A stretch of 64,000 bases of DNA from Armillaria gallica (Eukaryota > Basidiomycota > Agaricomycetes > Agaricales > Physalacriaceae). The stretch covers positions 124,001 through 188,000 of the forward strand of contig JBANDB010000020.1 of NCBI GenBank assembly GCA_037576215.1, written 5' to 3'. A program made the translations under genes and the position numbers. Of this stretch, positions 24,013 through 35,936 are shown piece after piece (the stretch's first letter is position 1; every line of letters begins with the position of its first letter). The notes below the pieces were generated by a model. That model was not told the DNA's origin. It searched no databases and saw only the letters and a list, made by a program, of their open reading frames with translations.

Positions 24013-25397
24013 TGATGAACCTAGGGACTCCTGCGGGCAGAAAACACAAAACCTGTAACGGCAAGTGTAACCAAGCACAGAATCTGAAGGCAGGTTCTAG
24101 TGAGTCTAGTCTTGCACCTCCGTGCAGTGACTATAGCTTCCTGGTGATGTAGCGAAGGATCGCTACACTTTGTTATGATTCTCTGAAGGCTGTTCAGAGG
24201 CTCAAGGTATGTATGCAAACTTTCCTGGAAGGGAAAAGGTGCGCAAACATGGGTGTATGCTGAGCGGGGGCGACCTAGATGCAGCGCGAACTATGTGGTG
24301 TCGAAATCCTAGCTGCGGATTCGGTTGGGGAACTCTATGTGAGTTAATGAAGCTGGTGCTCTAGATGTGAGCGAGGTTTTGTCCAAGATAAAGTACACGC
24401 AAGCAAGATATAGCTCTAAACGATCCTAATATCAAGCAAGTCAGTACTAATCTTGAGTCGAGTTGAAAGGGCAAGGGTAGCGAACTTTCTCTTCTATGAG
24501 AAAGGTAGCTAAAGCCCCAAGGTGTCTAACTCTATAAGAGTTAAGTGGTGTTGTTTCCTAAGTTCGGAAACGATAGTGCTGGGTTGTTAGTGGCTAAAGG
24601 GCTTCAATCCTAGCTTCGGATTGCTCTTTAAAGCGCACAGGTATGCAAGTGAACTTAAAACGTCGAGGATGCTTCGCAAGGGTAACCAGTAAAGGTTTCC
24701 TGGCGAAGTTTTTGGAGAAGAGGTAAGCACATGAAGTTATAGCTAACTGTATTAGCGAAGGAAAAGTTTGCTAAGTGTTATTTCTCTAAGGAACAGTAGA
24801 GAAGCAATAACTTCGGGTGTGTGTATCGGATCTAGGAGGTGTGTAAGGTAGTATACTTGTGGGCAAGTAACTCCCTTGGGTTCGTCTCCTTTTTCTTCGT
24901 ACTTTTAGTTAGCTACTTTTATACTACTTTGAGAATTACTTGTATGTAAGCTACATTTGTCCTTGCCCTGTTAATTTGCAACACAAGCGAACTATTTACT
25001 GTGCAATAGAGTATTCTTGTCCTTTCCTTACTAATGCTGAGTTGAGATCTGTCAGCAGCTGTGCAACTTTAAGAACTACGCAACTGTGCATGGCTGTGCA
25101 TAACTGTGCATGTAGCTTCAGTTACTGTGCAATGCTGCTGCAACGCGAACTTTCTGTGCATTTACTAAGCCATGAACTGTGCAAAGTAAACAGCCTTGGT
25201 AAGGCTTTAACTGCTGCTGACTGTAGCGAATTATTATAGTTCGCTAACTTGTCATTAGAGTTGCGTAATAGGATTCAGGATCAAAGTGCCTGACAATCAT
25301 GGCTGTGCTTTGATATGGCGGTTCGGAAGGGGTGGAATATCACTAGATCATTATAGATCCGCGAATTTATGAGCGTACAGAGCCTGGAGGCTCATCA
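24013..25397 (+). mobile_element. LTR-like solo element, copy 3 (1385 bp)
   Basis: The unit begins TGATGAACCT and ends AGGCTCATCA. Flanks are ACAC (24009-24012) and ACGC (25398-25401), a 4-bp duplication with one mismatch. It matches copy 2 along its whole length in inverted orientation and is the same length. A TATA box (TTTTATA on plus, 24917-24923) faces leftward, toward F-box-like gene 1. TGTGCA hexamers cluster at about 25055-25170. No coding capacity is apparent; the 99-residue frame at 24940-25239 is shared with copy 2 only because the sequences are alike. Confidence 0.75.
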
Positions 25398-25401
25398 ACG
25401 C

Positions 25402-25969
25402 ACCATCATTATATGCATTAATGATTTCAGGAAATGAAAAATCAGACTCCACTCGGTGGATGAGGTCAATGAGATCATTGTATTCTGCAATGCCAAACTG
25501 ATTCAAAAACGTCAGGCAACAAGGTTGACATAAGAAGACACCGTGATTGTACTGAACCAACCACAGCGAGCACAGAGCTGTAATCGGATATTGACATCAT
25601 GATCAGTGATATACAGCGCAGGAGGGGAACAGAGTCATTGAGTATAGGAAAGGACGGTGAAGAGACTCTGTGCGCGCAAGCTAGAAATGCAATGGCATCG
25701 AAGACACTGATCACACCCACACCCAACACTACACACACAAACCCTCAAGTTCGTGGGGGATTCTGATGCAATAGAAGCAGATAGAAACAAAAACAACCAA
25801 CTATCAGAATATAGAATACACATGTAAAGAAATAGCGCGCACTATGTATCTCAATTTCTCTAAGTCCAAAGGCTTTTGATAACAAGAGGAGCGACGGTTG
25901 TCGCTGGGCCTCAAGGCAAGGTGTAGTACAATACATGCAACGTCAAGAGACATACACAAAACCCTCACT
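25402..25969 (-). other. Possible decayed coding fragment next to LTR-like copy 3
   Basis: On the minus strand, 25560-25402 reads as an open frame with CQPCC and a helix-rich tail (FGIAEYNDLIDLIHRVE) up to the insertion boundary. Just upstream, another frame gives LCARCG. Two CxxC pairs in neighbouring frames suggest a small zinc-binding protein that was frameshifted and then cut by the insertion. No family is recognised. Confidence 0.22.
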
Positions 25970-26080
25970 AAAGTCTAGAGCGACACACGGAATGACCTCG
26001 AACGACTTATAACACACAACACACGACTCAAAGCTTCGCACTCCAAGCAGAAACCCTTCACAAAACCTTCCACTAAAGCC

Positions 26081-26275
26081 ACAGGATTCAAACCTACACG
26101 CTCGAGCTTCCAAACTGATCGTAGATCCACAGGGTTCTAACCTATGCGATCCAGAGACACAGAAACCTTATAAAACCCTGTCCGCAAGCCACAGGGTTTG
26201 AACCTATGCCACTTGGGAAATATACACCCTCAAGCGAGCACTAATCAAGCCAAAGGGTTTGAACCTCTGCCACCT
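26081..26275. repeat. Diverged minisatellite, about 48-62 bp period
   Basis: A core of the form ACAGGGTTTGAACCTATGCC recurs at 26081, 26129, 26191 and 26252, joined by AAACCCT-containing spacers. Related AAACCCT words continue from about 25950 to 26340. It resembles a tRNA B-box only superficially and has no A-box. Confidence 0.5.
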
Positions 26276-26340
26276 GTAGTGCCTCGCGTCACACAAAACC
26301 CTCAAAGCACAAGAGCACGTCCTCAATGACACTAAACCCT

Positions 26341-29300
26341 TCTTCTCAGGTCAGAGCACAAGTCCCCCAACCAATTAACAATCACACAAGTGCCACATTA
26401 GCTTTCTATGCCTCACGCGCAACTCAATTCACTCAATATGATCTCAATTCTAGGTATATTCTCTCGCTTGAAGTTACAAACTAGTCCTGAAGCTATGGCG
26501 TCGAGCTGGGGGCTTGCACGCGACTACAACGGGGGTCCAAAACTTGTACACTACGGCTACACTGTGCTATTTATCTATTCTACGTCCTACAAATTAGTAT
26601 CACTGAATATAGTATTATTAAGGTTGCCAGGCTCCTTCGCCTGCATCCCGCACATGTCACCATTATCATGCCATAGCTTGGCACTTACTCAGGAGCCTGA
26701 CTCGGGGCCAGATCCTGTCTCTGAGTGTTGCAACGTCAGTTAACAGTGTTAATACACATGTATTGACATCACTTGCTATCTCCTCGGAGTTGCAGCCTAT
26801 CACGTGATTCTTATTTCACTCCATGATGTTCTGTTAGGGAATTATATCATAGTGAAGGCAATGAGCACCTTGTCTAGGTTTTGCACACGTCGGCCGAAGT
26901 CAGATACTCCGGATTTACTTGAGTTCTGACATCACCAAGTCTAGATTTCTAAGCCCCGGACCTCCTGGGCCTAGCGCATCATAGATCAATGTTGCATGAA
27001 GTTTTAATTATCTCACAAGTGTGTCCTGCCCTATTCTTAGTGTGCATGTATTATGCCCTGTCAGAGCACTTAGTGTCAAGCACTGGGACTTCATACCTAG
27101 TGCAGCCTTTCTAGTACTGTTCTTAGGTTAAGTCATGCGCTCCACCCAACTTTACTCAGGTAATCTTATTACTGGCATTATAAACATTGCGCTCTGTTGT
27201 GTTTCTTGGTGCCTCAGTATCTGGACATTGTAGCCTGTACTTATTTGTACAAATTGCAAAATTACACGCGTAAACACTTTCAGAGTGTGTCAACGGCCAC
27301 AAATTATAAAGCAGGATGTGGAACACAAGTGCACCTGCTCAGCTGCAAGTGCAGATCTCCAAAGCATAGCACCAAAACACATAGATATAAAACCAGGGGA
27401 CACATCTATCGAACATCATAACAATACACTGCAGAATGATCCCAGGTGATTGGGTCAGGTCAGCCAATGTTCAAACAGGATATAGGACGTAGGAAAAGGG
27501 AAGAGACAGGCCCATAAAAAGGGGGTTACACATGCTCTAAGGCCACAGTCACACGATGAGATGATCTGCAGGTACCAGCATATAGGCAATATCATCTCTG
27601 ACAAGAGGTGAGCATCGAGCAGAGGAACTATATGCACTGCTCTGGAACATGATGCAAAAAAATTAACATGGATACAGAGCAATGTGACCATACTGCAACC
27701 TATTAAGAGAGTTTCGATGCTACACGAGTTGATATCAAGCAACCACAAATGTTGAGGAGAAGATGAAGAGGAACCAGTACATTTGCAGTAAAATCCCATG
27801 CAAAGTGCTTATATAATAACTCTGAAAGAAGATATAGTAACACGTGGTATCAAAATGCACAAGACATAGATACAGATACACAAACAGGTAGATTATACAA
27901 TGAGTTTGTCACCATGATACCATTGATACATTTGGTATCAGGCTACCCATAGATTTTGCGATTTTATATCAAATAACACAGTCTACAAGCAGTACAGAGA
28001 GCTATAGTGAAGGCTTTACACTGATAGCTAGAATACTACATAAGATAGTGAGCAATACAGTATAAGAACAGACTTAGAGGTGACATCTAGACGAGTCAAC
28101 TCTACAAGCCTTCAACACTGAATGCTATTCCATGCCCAAAACAAGACTATTTACAGTCGGAACCAAGGGTCACATTGAGATGAGTTACAAACACTAAAGC
28201 AGAACATGGAAGGGCTAGATTATTCGACATCTCAACGACTTGAATAAACCTAGAAGAGAATCGCTAAGTCCACAACAGTTCACACTGTGAAATGAACTTA
28301 GTCTAGAACATGAATCAACTTGAAATAACTGAATAACCAATGCTTGGTGCCGATGATGCGCTCAGTAACGGCGAGTGGCAAATGGACTAGAGGCTGGCAA
28401 TGAACACCAACAACACTAAACCAATCACTAACTCTACACTTATCACCAATGTATTGAATTCGGGCGTTTCAAGTACAATGGAAGCACTCTGCAGACTTCA
28501 ATAATCAAGGAAAGTTGTTTAAAGACGTTTTATTTTGTTACTAGTGAGCTATACAAGCGTACTACTCGCACTAGCGGGGTTGGTAAGACACAATTGGATG
28601 AATAGTGACTCGACTTGAGCTACTGCGCTCGCTCTGACTGGGACTGCTTCGAACTAGTGGCTCTCTTGGCCCTATAATGTCTTACAAGTGAATAAACACT
28701 TGACTAGTTGCTTTCTAGGCAGACTAGTGGCACTCTTGGCCTAAGAATAATACTTTAAACTTTGAGAACTCGCTTGAACTAACTTCGAAACACTCTTGGC
28801 CTTTGCAGGGCACAAAAGATTGCTCTAAGACACTTCTATTCACTCAATGCTATGGGTAACTTAGCGACTAGTAGCCGCTTCGTCGAGGTTAAGCACAAAA
28901 GCCTTTAATTGGGGCACTAGATACTGACTAGTAGGTCACAATTGCGGGGATGGCTTGCCTGGGCTGCATGTGTGCCTATTCTACTACTTATATACTGGCC
29001 AACAAGGTACAATCAAGATATAAATAACTGACTAGAGGGGTATTATTGATAAGGATTTCTTGGCTAGTCACGAATAATGGTGAATAATCACGCAATAGTC
29101 AGTCTAGAAATGGCCGCTTGCTGACTAGTGGGCCTAGGAGCTCCGCTAGAGGTGGCATTCCATGTTCTAGGCCCAGCAATGCTCCACTTGCGTCAAGGAT
29201 AAACGGCTAGCCTAACGAGTGTGCCTGTAGCAGCTGTCGATCGTGATCGAAGGCACAACCCGGCTATACTAGTTCCGATCGTAAACAGATCTGTATCGTA

Positions 29301-30826
29301 CTAGCCCAATCTGGACAGCTGCGCTTCATTTCTAAATTCATTTCTAAGTCCCGTTAGAGACTGCTGCACCGCTAGTCAACTCTTCTTAAGCACTCGCGCG
29401 CAGACCGTTCCACTAGTGACTGTACTTTCACGAGACCTGTATGTTCTGCTTCTTGTTGGGTGCACTTGTAGCTACCCCGTCGACTAGTGGTCGTCATTTA
29501 CTGACTCGCTTGGTATTCGAGGTGCTAGTCATGCCGGCTGATAGACTTGACCCAATAGTGGTATCGCACCTAAATCCTGGCTCGACTAGTAGCTTTCTGG
29601 CTTGACTATCAGCTTGAAGCCTCCGCTATAGTCCTTTAGTTATTGCTAGTCTAAGATAGATATGCACTAGTATGATTACAAAATCGCAAAATCTAGGTGT
29701 GAACGCGTAGATGGCATATCACCGAGATAGCTAAAGATCGCGCAGTGATCGAAGAAAATACAATCTCAGTCCGACGGTCGATCACAATCGGTGGTTACAT
29801 CCTCGACATACTGCGCAATTCATACTATTGAATAGGAATCCACACGGCAAGGCATGAAGGAGAAGCAAGGAGTTCCTATGGACCATTAGGACACTCCTCA
29901 GCAATAGAATGGCCACTAGTCATTCTGTCCAACTGAATAGAAACCTCAGAATGGCACAATCCTTGTAAATTAATTACTCATCATTTGTATTGATACCCAG
30001 AGCTCATACCATAATTACCTTTAGATACAAGCTCCTATACTTAGGCTAGAAATCATATAAATTAGCAGCAACTAGACGCATAACGGGAGGAAAGCATTCC
30101 CCTGTGTTTGTGCTAGTAGCCTTATAGCTACCTAATCAATCACTGGTTTTAATTGCATATCCTCGACTGAAGTGAATTAAGTTTACCAAGTCAACCCCAA
30201 AAGGGCAGCTATAAGTAATCTAGAAGAACTAAGTAGGAAGAAGAGTCGTCCCTGTGTTTGTGCCTTGCTAGTTAATTGAACTGCTCTGCATACAAAGGCC
30301 TCGTGCTCTCTCACTGACTAAAGTGATCTAGATGTGCTAAGTCGACCACAGACCGAAGACATTGCCTAGTTGAAGTGAAATAAGCCCTAGAATGCTTTAA
30401 GTTCAAACAGTTAATGAGTCAGTGTACTCTAGAGTCTGTGTACTCTTGCAAGTCTCATACTTGAAGCCAGGACCTGTGTGTTCTTTGTTGCAAGTGTGCA
30501 TGCTTGTGTTGTAATCGAGTCTGTGTACTCCAGAGCAATTACGCTCTTTGTAGACCTCTAGGTCTTTGATTGTTCGATTGTTAAAGCTTGTCTAGTTAAA
30601 GCCTTACCAGCTCTCCTAGATGAAGTCATTTCGAGTCTAAGCCACTCAAATTATACCTTACAAACCCCCATGTCCATATACCTCGCTATCGTGATTAGTG
30701 TATCTCATGTAAACACTTCTAGATTTGAATCAAAGTTGTTTTGAAACAAACCCAATTGATTATCAATATCTAAGTACACCACGAGTGCTTCTACTGTACT
30801 CACCCTCGAACTTAAACATTGGTGAT
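26341..30826. other. Long gene-free stretch with weak internal repeats
   Basis: No open frame longer than about 115 codons and none with a recognisable motif in about 4.5 kb. The part from 28500 to 29650 is rich in CTAGT-containing words; CTCTTGGC recurs at 28663, 28733 and 28793, mostly after ACTAGTGG. CCCTGTGTTTGTGC occurs at about 30101 and 30250 in two ~140-base diverged units, and GTCTGTGTACTC recurs at 30420-30530. A TGGTATCAGGC string at 27933 resembles the primer-binding site of some retrotransposons, but no LTR pair was seen. Probably old non-coding transposon debris. Confidence 0.4.
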
Positions 30827-30850
30827 TGTGTGTGTGTGTGTGTGTGTGTG
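30827..30850. repeat. (TG)12 microsatellite
   Basis: Twenty-four bases of uninterrupted TG dinucleotides, the longest simple repeat noted in the window. Confidence 0.95.
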
Positions 30851-30915
30851 ATTCAGTATCTAGATTGATGATCTAGACACTTGTTGCATTTGCGCGCTGC
30901 CCGTTACCGAGCACA

Positions 30916-32568
30916 TCACTGTAAACATTCAGCTCGCCACAGGCCAAGCTCACCCACCACTAAGAGCCCTGTAACCAGCGATACAGTGTCATCATGATCC
31001 GCATCATGCACAACCCAATCATGGCTGTGCAGGCAGAGGAGGAAGGCACCTTTAAATGCAAACCCCCTGTTCTTGGCCATACCCTCAAGGTGTTGCTTCA
31101 TATATGCCACGTTGATGATGGTACCGAGCCGAATGCACAATATTGTGTCAATGTCCAGTTTGAGGCATAGTACAGAGCAGGATGACTCTTTGGAAGCAGA
31201 CACCCACATCGAGACCATCTGCATGGCAATGTACACCTCACAATACAGTGCAAAAATATTCAGGGTCAAGAGCACCTTGAGGGCACCTAGGTCCATGTTC
31301 AATACGAAGCTGCCACTATGATGTTCAGCTGAAAATAGGAGATGGTACAGCGTCATGATCAGACATGCAAACAGATGGAGGCGACAAAAATAACGCATGG
31401 AGTCAGATGGTCAATACTGTTAAAGATTGCGCCATCTCAGGCCACAAGTACAATACGTCACCATAATACTGAGTTCCTACACATAGGCCAAGTTCTTGTA
31501 GGTTACATACCCACATCTGTAGTGGGTAGGTCTCACTGTGCTCGATGAACATATTGAACTGACCATGTCCCAACATGGACTGGAACAGTTGATGGATCAG
31601 GGCAAAGCCGCCTTCAAGATTGGGGTTCAAAACATGATTCTGTATCTGTAGTCTGTATGGGTCCATCAATATATCAAGCTTAAGATAGTGGAGGGACGTG
31701 GGAGGAGGAGCATCGATATAAGGTCAGTGAAAACTGTTAAACACGAGGGAGTCTCTGACATAAATCAGATCGTCAGGAGAAAGCGCCAGAGAATCAGGGA
31801 GCAACTGGAACAAGGTGTGAGCGACCACACGGATAGTGGTAAGGAGTGAACATGACACACCAGTGCACCCCCGTGAATAGAGTCAATATGCAGACATGTA
31901 AGGTGACCCTTGGGGTGCAGCATACCCTCAATGGTGTACCCATGAAGCGAAACATGACTAAGCGTCAAATCCGCAACACTAGCAGGAAGCAGGAACAGGC
32001 AAGGGATGGTGGATGGACAAGCCTTGTCCCGTCGCAGACCCCTGTCTTCTATAACAATGGTATCCACATTGGTGCACAAATGAAGGAAGAAATTATAAGG
32101 GAAAACGGGCCAGTTGTGGAGACAGAAACCATGGACAATGCCCTTGAGTCTGTGTCGAATGATGGTGGAGGACAAGTCAACCTCAGCCTCGACAGCATAC
32201 TCTCGAAGGAACAACACAATATCCTTGTCCGCATCGGGGGAGACAATGTCCATCCAATGGTCAGGGAGGGACAGGACCAAGTACATATGAGTATGAGGGG
32301 TCAACCAGTCGCACCAGTCCGAGCAGATGGTACATGAAGTCAACTGGAGGGAATGTGGGAGGAACAAAAATACATAATCCCACACCTCATTGGGCATGAG
32401 ATCTGCATGCAGAAAGGAAGCTGTATGGCCACCAGCAGGTTGAAATGTCATTGATGCATGCACAGCATCATCGTGAAGTGTACATGCCTGGACGATGGAC
32501 CAGTGATACCCAAAGGAAGCGTGCAGTATACTACCCAGCTTATTGGCAAGCTCAACCAAATGCACCAT
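30916..32568 (-). pseudogene. F-box-like protein 2, broken paralogue of F-box-like gene 1
   Basis: The minus strand opens at ATG 32568. It carries LMPNEVWDYVFLF at about residues 57-69, a leucine-rich region, and the segment LFLLPASVADLTLSHVSL, which parallels LQLLPPSVCFLRIVCCSL of the gene at 22388-23944. A GT-AG intron at the same place leads to LLPDSLALSPDD. The frame then meets TGA at 31724-31726 and continues to 31403. A third block (31398-30916) starts with AEHHSG after a TTTTCAG acceptor, matching exon 3 of the paralogue, but its phase is off by one. With one nonsense codon and one phase break, it is probably dead. Role if functional: SCF adaptor, by analogy. Confidence 0.6.
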
Positions 32569-34524
32569 GTACAGATAGTACAGGTGTGTACCTGGAACAG
32601 TTAAGTCTCATGAATATGGTGATATACAGAACACACCTTTATGGATATGGGTCCAAGTATCAGACATTGTGATAGTATCGCCATACTTGTTGAGGGCATG
32701 GCCCATCATACCATAATCGAGCTGGATTCAGGATAAGGAGGGGGAGGGGTGACAAACAAATGTCAAATGTGAACAACACAGATAAGGAAAGAGAGAGGGT
32801 GGTATGTGCTTACAGGGCTGTCCACAATGGACACGATATCAAATTCCATGTATGACATAACTGACAAGGAATACACAGCAAGAAAGACAAAGTAAGCAGG
32901 AAAGCGGAGTGAGACTGGAAAGCAAAGCCAGGGGAGGCATGAATAACGCTGTAATGTATACAATATAGAGCGATAACGTGAAGGTCGAACTGATGTGGAT
33001 GGATAGTAGACATCAAAGGATCAAGACATCTTGTATGGATCCTCAGATGCCAGACAAGCAATTCTCTGATGGCAAGCCAATACCACATTAGATCCACCCC
33101 AAAATGAAGTGATCAGTGCATGGACCGATAACAAAGGCAGAGACCATTGGAACTATGCATAGGCAACAGGCATATGGTACAAGATTACAGAGGAATACCA
33201 TAACCTGGAAGGACCTATGGAACATGTGAACAGAGACCAAACATGTAGTCCACCCTCACATACAATGAGTGGCGATCTCATGGTACTATCATGACAGACG
33301 AGGTGACAGCCACCAATGCCTGTAGCATAATAGATAAGCAAATTATAGGGATGAAGGTATGGCACAACAGGTGACACACCTCCACACCAGGACTAAACTC
33401 ATCAAAGTGATGCAGCTCGAGCTTCACCTCTACCAGATGATGTGCTGTGTGCTGAAGCAAAGCATCATGAGAAGACATGATGAAAAGTCCTTCAGGTGCA
33501 TTGCTTCAAGGAGTATATACAGCCTGCAAGCGGACGCAAAAATTTTCAATTATATTGGGAACGTAAAGGAAGTACAACAAGACCCACAACATCTGTGTAA
33601 TCCATGTAAATGAGAATGCTGGGGACATCACTGGCAATGACACAGGAAAAGTAAGGTGTAGCCTTCTAGATAACACAATCAGGGACATTTTGGGAGAAGC
33701 AAAGCAGGACACGCATTTAGCATTAATGACCTGCACAGACCTTCATCAAGTCCCTACATTCGAGGGCAGTGAGCAGTTGGATCTGGTTGTCATAAAGCAT
33801 GGTGTCAGGTGAAAACTGATGATGGTGTCACAGCAATAACCACCTCACCCGGCCGAAAAGGAGGGCACTTTGAGATGCAGTCAAACATCAAGACAGGGCA
33901 GTTCACAAAAGTAACACACCAAACACTTGGGTGTGATGGAAGCATCACAGTTGAGATAACCGAATACCACAAAATCTGAATGCATAGTGATATCAGAAAC
34001 ATAAATGCTGTCAGCTCCAAGACAAACACTGTCTGTAGACATAGTGGACAAAAGATTCTGCGAATGTTGTTCGTACAGCATGTGGTATGGAATACATGAC
34101 TGGTACGCTCTGTTGTCATGACATTGTGCCTTAGCACCCCTGACACCCATCTATGGATATATATGGATAAACTCCTGTGACTTTTATTAATCAATGATGC
34201 GATTGCCATGATGGGAATTAAATTTTATAATTTAGGAAGTCAGAAATAATTATTAAAATTCATATGCCAAACTAGGCACAAAGATTATTAGTTATATTAT
34301 TTGAATTATCATTGTTGGATCAGGTTGAAAAGTTGTTCTACGCAAATCTAATTGCCGTGAGCGCACAAGGGGCATCACACACCTGGCTCAAAGGGGACCG
34401 GGATCCTTGCCAACCAAACTCCAATTCTCGTCAATGTAAGTCGTGAATCAGAGCACTAGCAGCATCAGAGGTTAAACGCATCCTCCTTCTTTCTTCTAGT
34501 TTGAGACTGGGATGACTAGATAGC
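32569..34524 (-). other. Mostly non-coding; possible decayed minus-strand gene
   Basis: Several minus-strand open frames (34209-33805, 33736-33506, 33478-33278) are richer in Leu/Val/Cys blocks than chance frames. They may be pieces of another leucine-rich or F-box-like relic of the kind at 30916-32568, but I find no F-box motif and cannot join them. The last 300 bases are AT-rich and empty. Confidence 0.25.
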
Positions 34525-35160
34525 TAGGGATGTGCACTGTACCGTTACGGATACGACCGTAACAATATGGCCATAGACTGTATGAAAAATCTTGCCCACG
34601 GTACGGTATGGCTGATGCCAAATCCGTACCGTGTCCGTTCCGTTGTCTGTATACGGATAGTTTCACAACGAGAGTGAATAACTGTCATCAAAATGTAAGT
34701 GTAATTTGCATCATTGAGATCATATTTACTGACCTCAGTGACATTGAACAGTCCCCTACCATTCCTTCGACAACCGTACTTCAACCATATGGATACGGCC
34801 GTATTTTGGCTCATTCCACCAATACAAAATCCCCGAGGTCGAAAATAGATCACCGACTCGACAGGGGCTTTGCTGGAAGGAGGCCGCCGACTGACAGTTT
34901 GCGTTGAAGAGAATGCTGCAGTTGAGCTAGCAAGTAGCGGTGGGTGTTCACGCACACTGACTAAGTGCGGGCAGCTATTTCATAGCGATTCCACAAACAA
35001 CACATATTCGTCAATGGGAATCTGGGACGTGGTTTCCGAGTCCTGTGTCTACAGGATTCTTCGACGCATCTATTCTAGCGTCTTCAACTTTCAAAAAGGC
35101 CGTAACACCTGCCAGCTTCGGTTCCGATGCCTCTCGAGGACAACACACTGAAAGGAAAAC
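34525..35160 (-). pseudogene. hAT transposon relic (dimerisation-domain fragment and one end)
   Basis: On the minus strand, about 34985-34840 reads ASSTAAFSS, then TVSRRPPSSKAPVESVIYF. This corresponds to the C-terminal hAT dimerisation motif (usually ...ASSAASERVFS...R..L.P..VE.L.F.). The stretch just upstream has a stop and no conserved transposase core. About 300 bases downstream of the coding piece, TAGGGATGTGCAC (34525-34537) resembles a hAT terminus. It is followed by repeated CCGTAC/GTACGG words as found in hAT subterminal regions. No matching opposite end was found, so the element is truncated. Confidence 0.5.
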
Positions 35161-35511
35161 AGCCCATTTTGAGAAGGGTCATATGGAGCCAAAGGCTTTG
35201 AGTCAGGCCTCACAAGACTGCTGTATAATGTTTACTTATTTTATCTATATATCCAAAAATCGTGGATAATGTATATCCCCATTGGAGGGTGTTGACAGTA
35301 AGGATTCTCCCATTGTAAATTTGTAATCGACTTAGACTAGAATGGTGTTGTGGGACTATGGCTTGAAAGTGCTGATGAATAGTTTGTTTATTGAAAAGAG
35401 TGGTTGAATATCCTTCAAGTCAGTATATATACGTTCAGATAAGATTCTCGCCTTACTTAAAGTTTAAACTGCCGTGCAGGATAGCATGCATACTTGGTTC
35501 GGATTTCTGTT

Positions 35512-35936
35512 CTTCGAAGGTTTTTACGTCGGCTCAGCACTTCTCTGAATGACCATATACAGCTTCGAAAGTACCTCATTATCCAAGCTCTGATCTAAAC
35601 CATGGGTCTAAGCTCTCTGGACAAACTCTGGTTCACTCACCATGTATATGATCTAGTCCTGGAAAACAATGATCCTTTCGTTGTGCTAAGCGAAGATATC
35701 AACCGCAACTTTAATATTGCATCTACTACCCTGATACGTTTCAGGCATCTTGTACTTTTCCATCTGTTCCTCATGATCCGTGGTAACAGGTAAATTTATG
35801 GTGGACGTCTTTCCCTCAGAATCCCGCTCTTCGTTTCTTACCAGGATGGCAACTTGGTTGTGGGTTCAAGACTTTAGCCCGAGAATCAGCCAAATCATTT
35901 GACAACATGATCGACATTCCTTATGATTTTACTTGG
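35512..35936 (+). pseudogene. Cytochrome P450 fragment (relic)
   Basis: Plus-strand pieces in order: an RRFLRRLSTSL...IQLRKYLIIQAL segment (helix C region), then DPFVVLSEDINRNFNIAST. An apparent 52-base intron, GTTTCA...AACAG, leads to KFMVDVFPS, and, one base out of frame, LRFLPGWQLGCGFK and ARESAKSFDNMIDIPYDF. The order LVD.FP...LR.LP.W.PG.GFK..A...K is typical of the middle of basidiomycete P450 monooxygenases. A stop before MGLSS and the frameshift after FPS show it is dead. No I-helix, ExxR or heme-binding cysteine motif was found downstream, so the 3' half is missing. Confidence 0.6.

Noticed and set aside
12400..25397. One 13-kb composite transposon with 1.4-kb terminal inverted repeats enclosing a Helitron and an F-box gene
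   Set aside because: Each 1385-bp unit has its own paired termini, and copy 2 has a perfect CCGT duplication on both of its sides. That shows separate insertions in opposite orientation. A third unit at 1079-2400 stands alone.
26081..26275. tRNA-like or SINE promoter (GGTTTGAACC resembling a B-box)
   Set aside because: No A-box or cloverleaf; the word is part of a tandem minisatellite.
27933..27943. Retrotransposon primer-binding site (TGGTATCAGGC)
   Set aside because: No LTR pair, polypurine tract or gag-pol frame was found nearby.
28350..28376. Possible 28S rRNA fragment (CTCAGTAACGGCGA)
   Set aside because: Only about 17 bases match and the flanking sequence does not continue the rRNA pattern.
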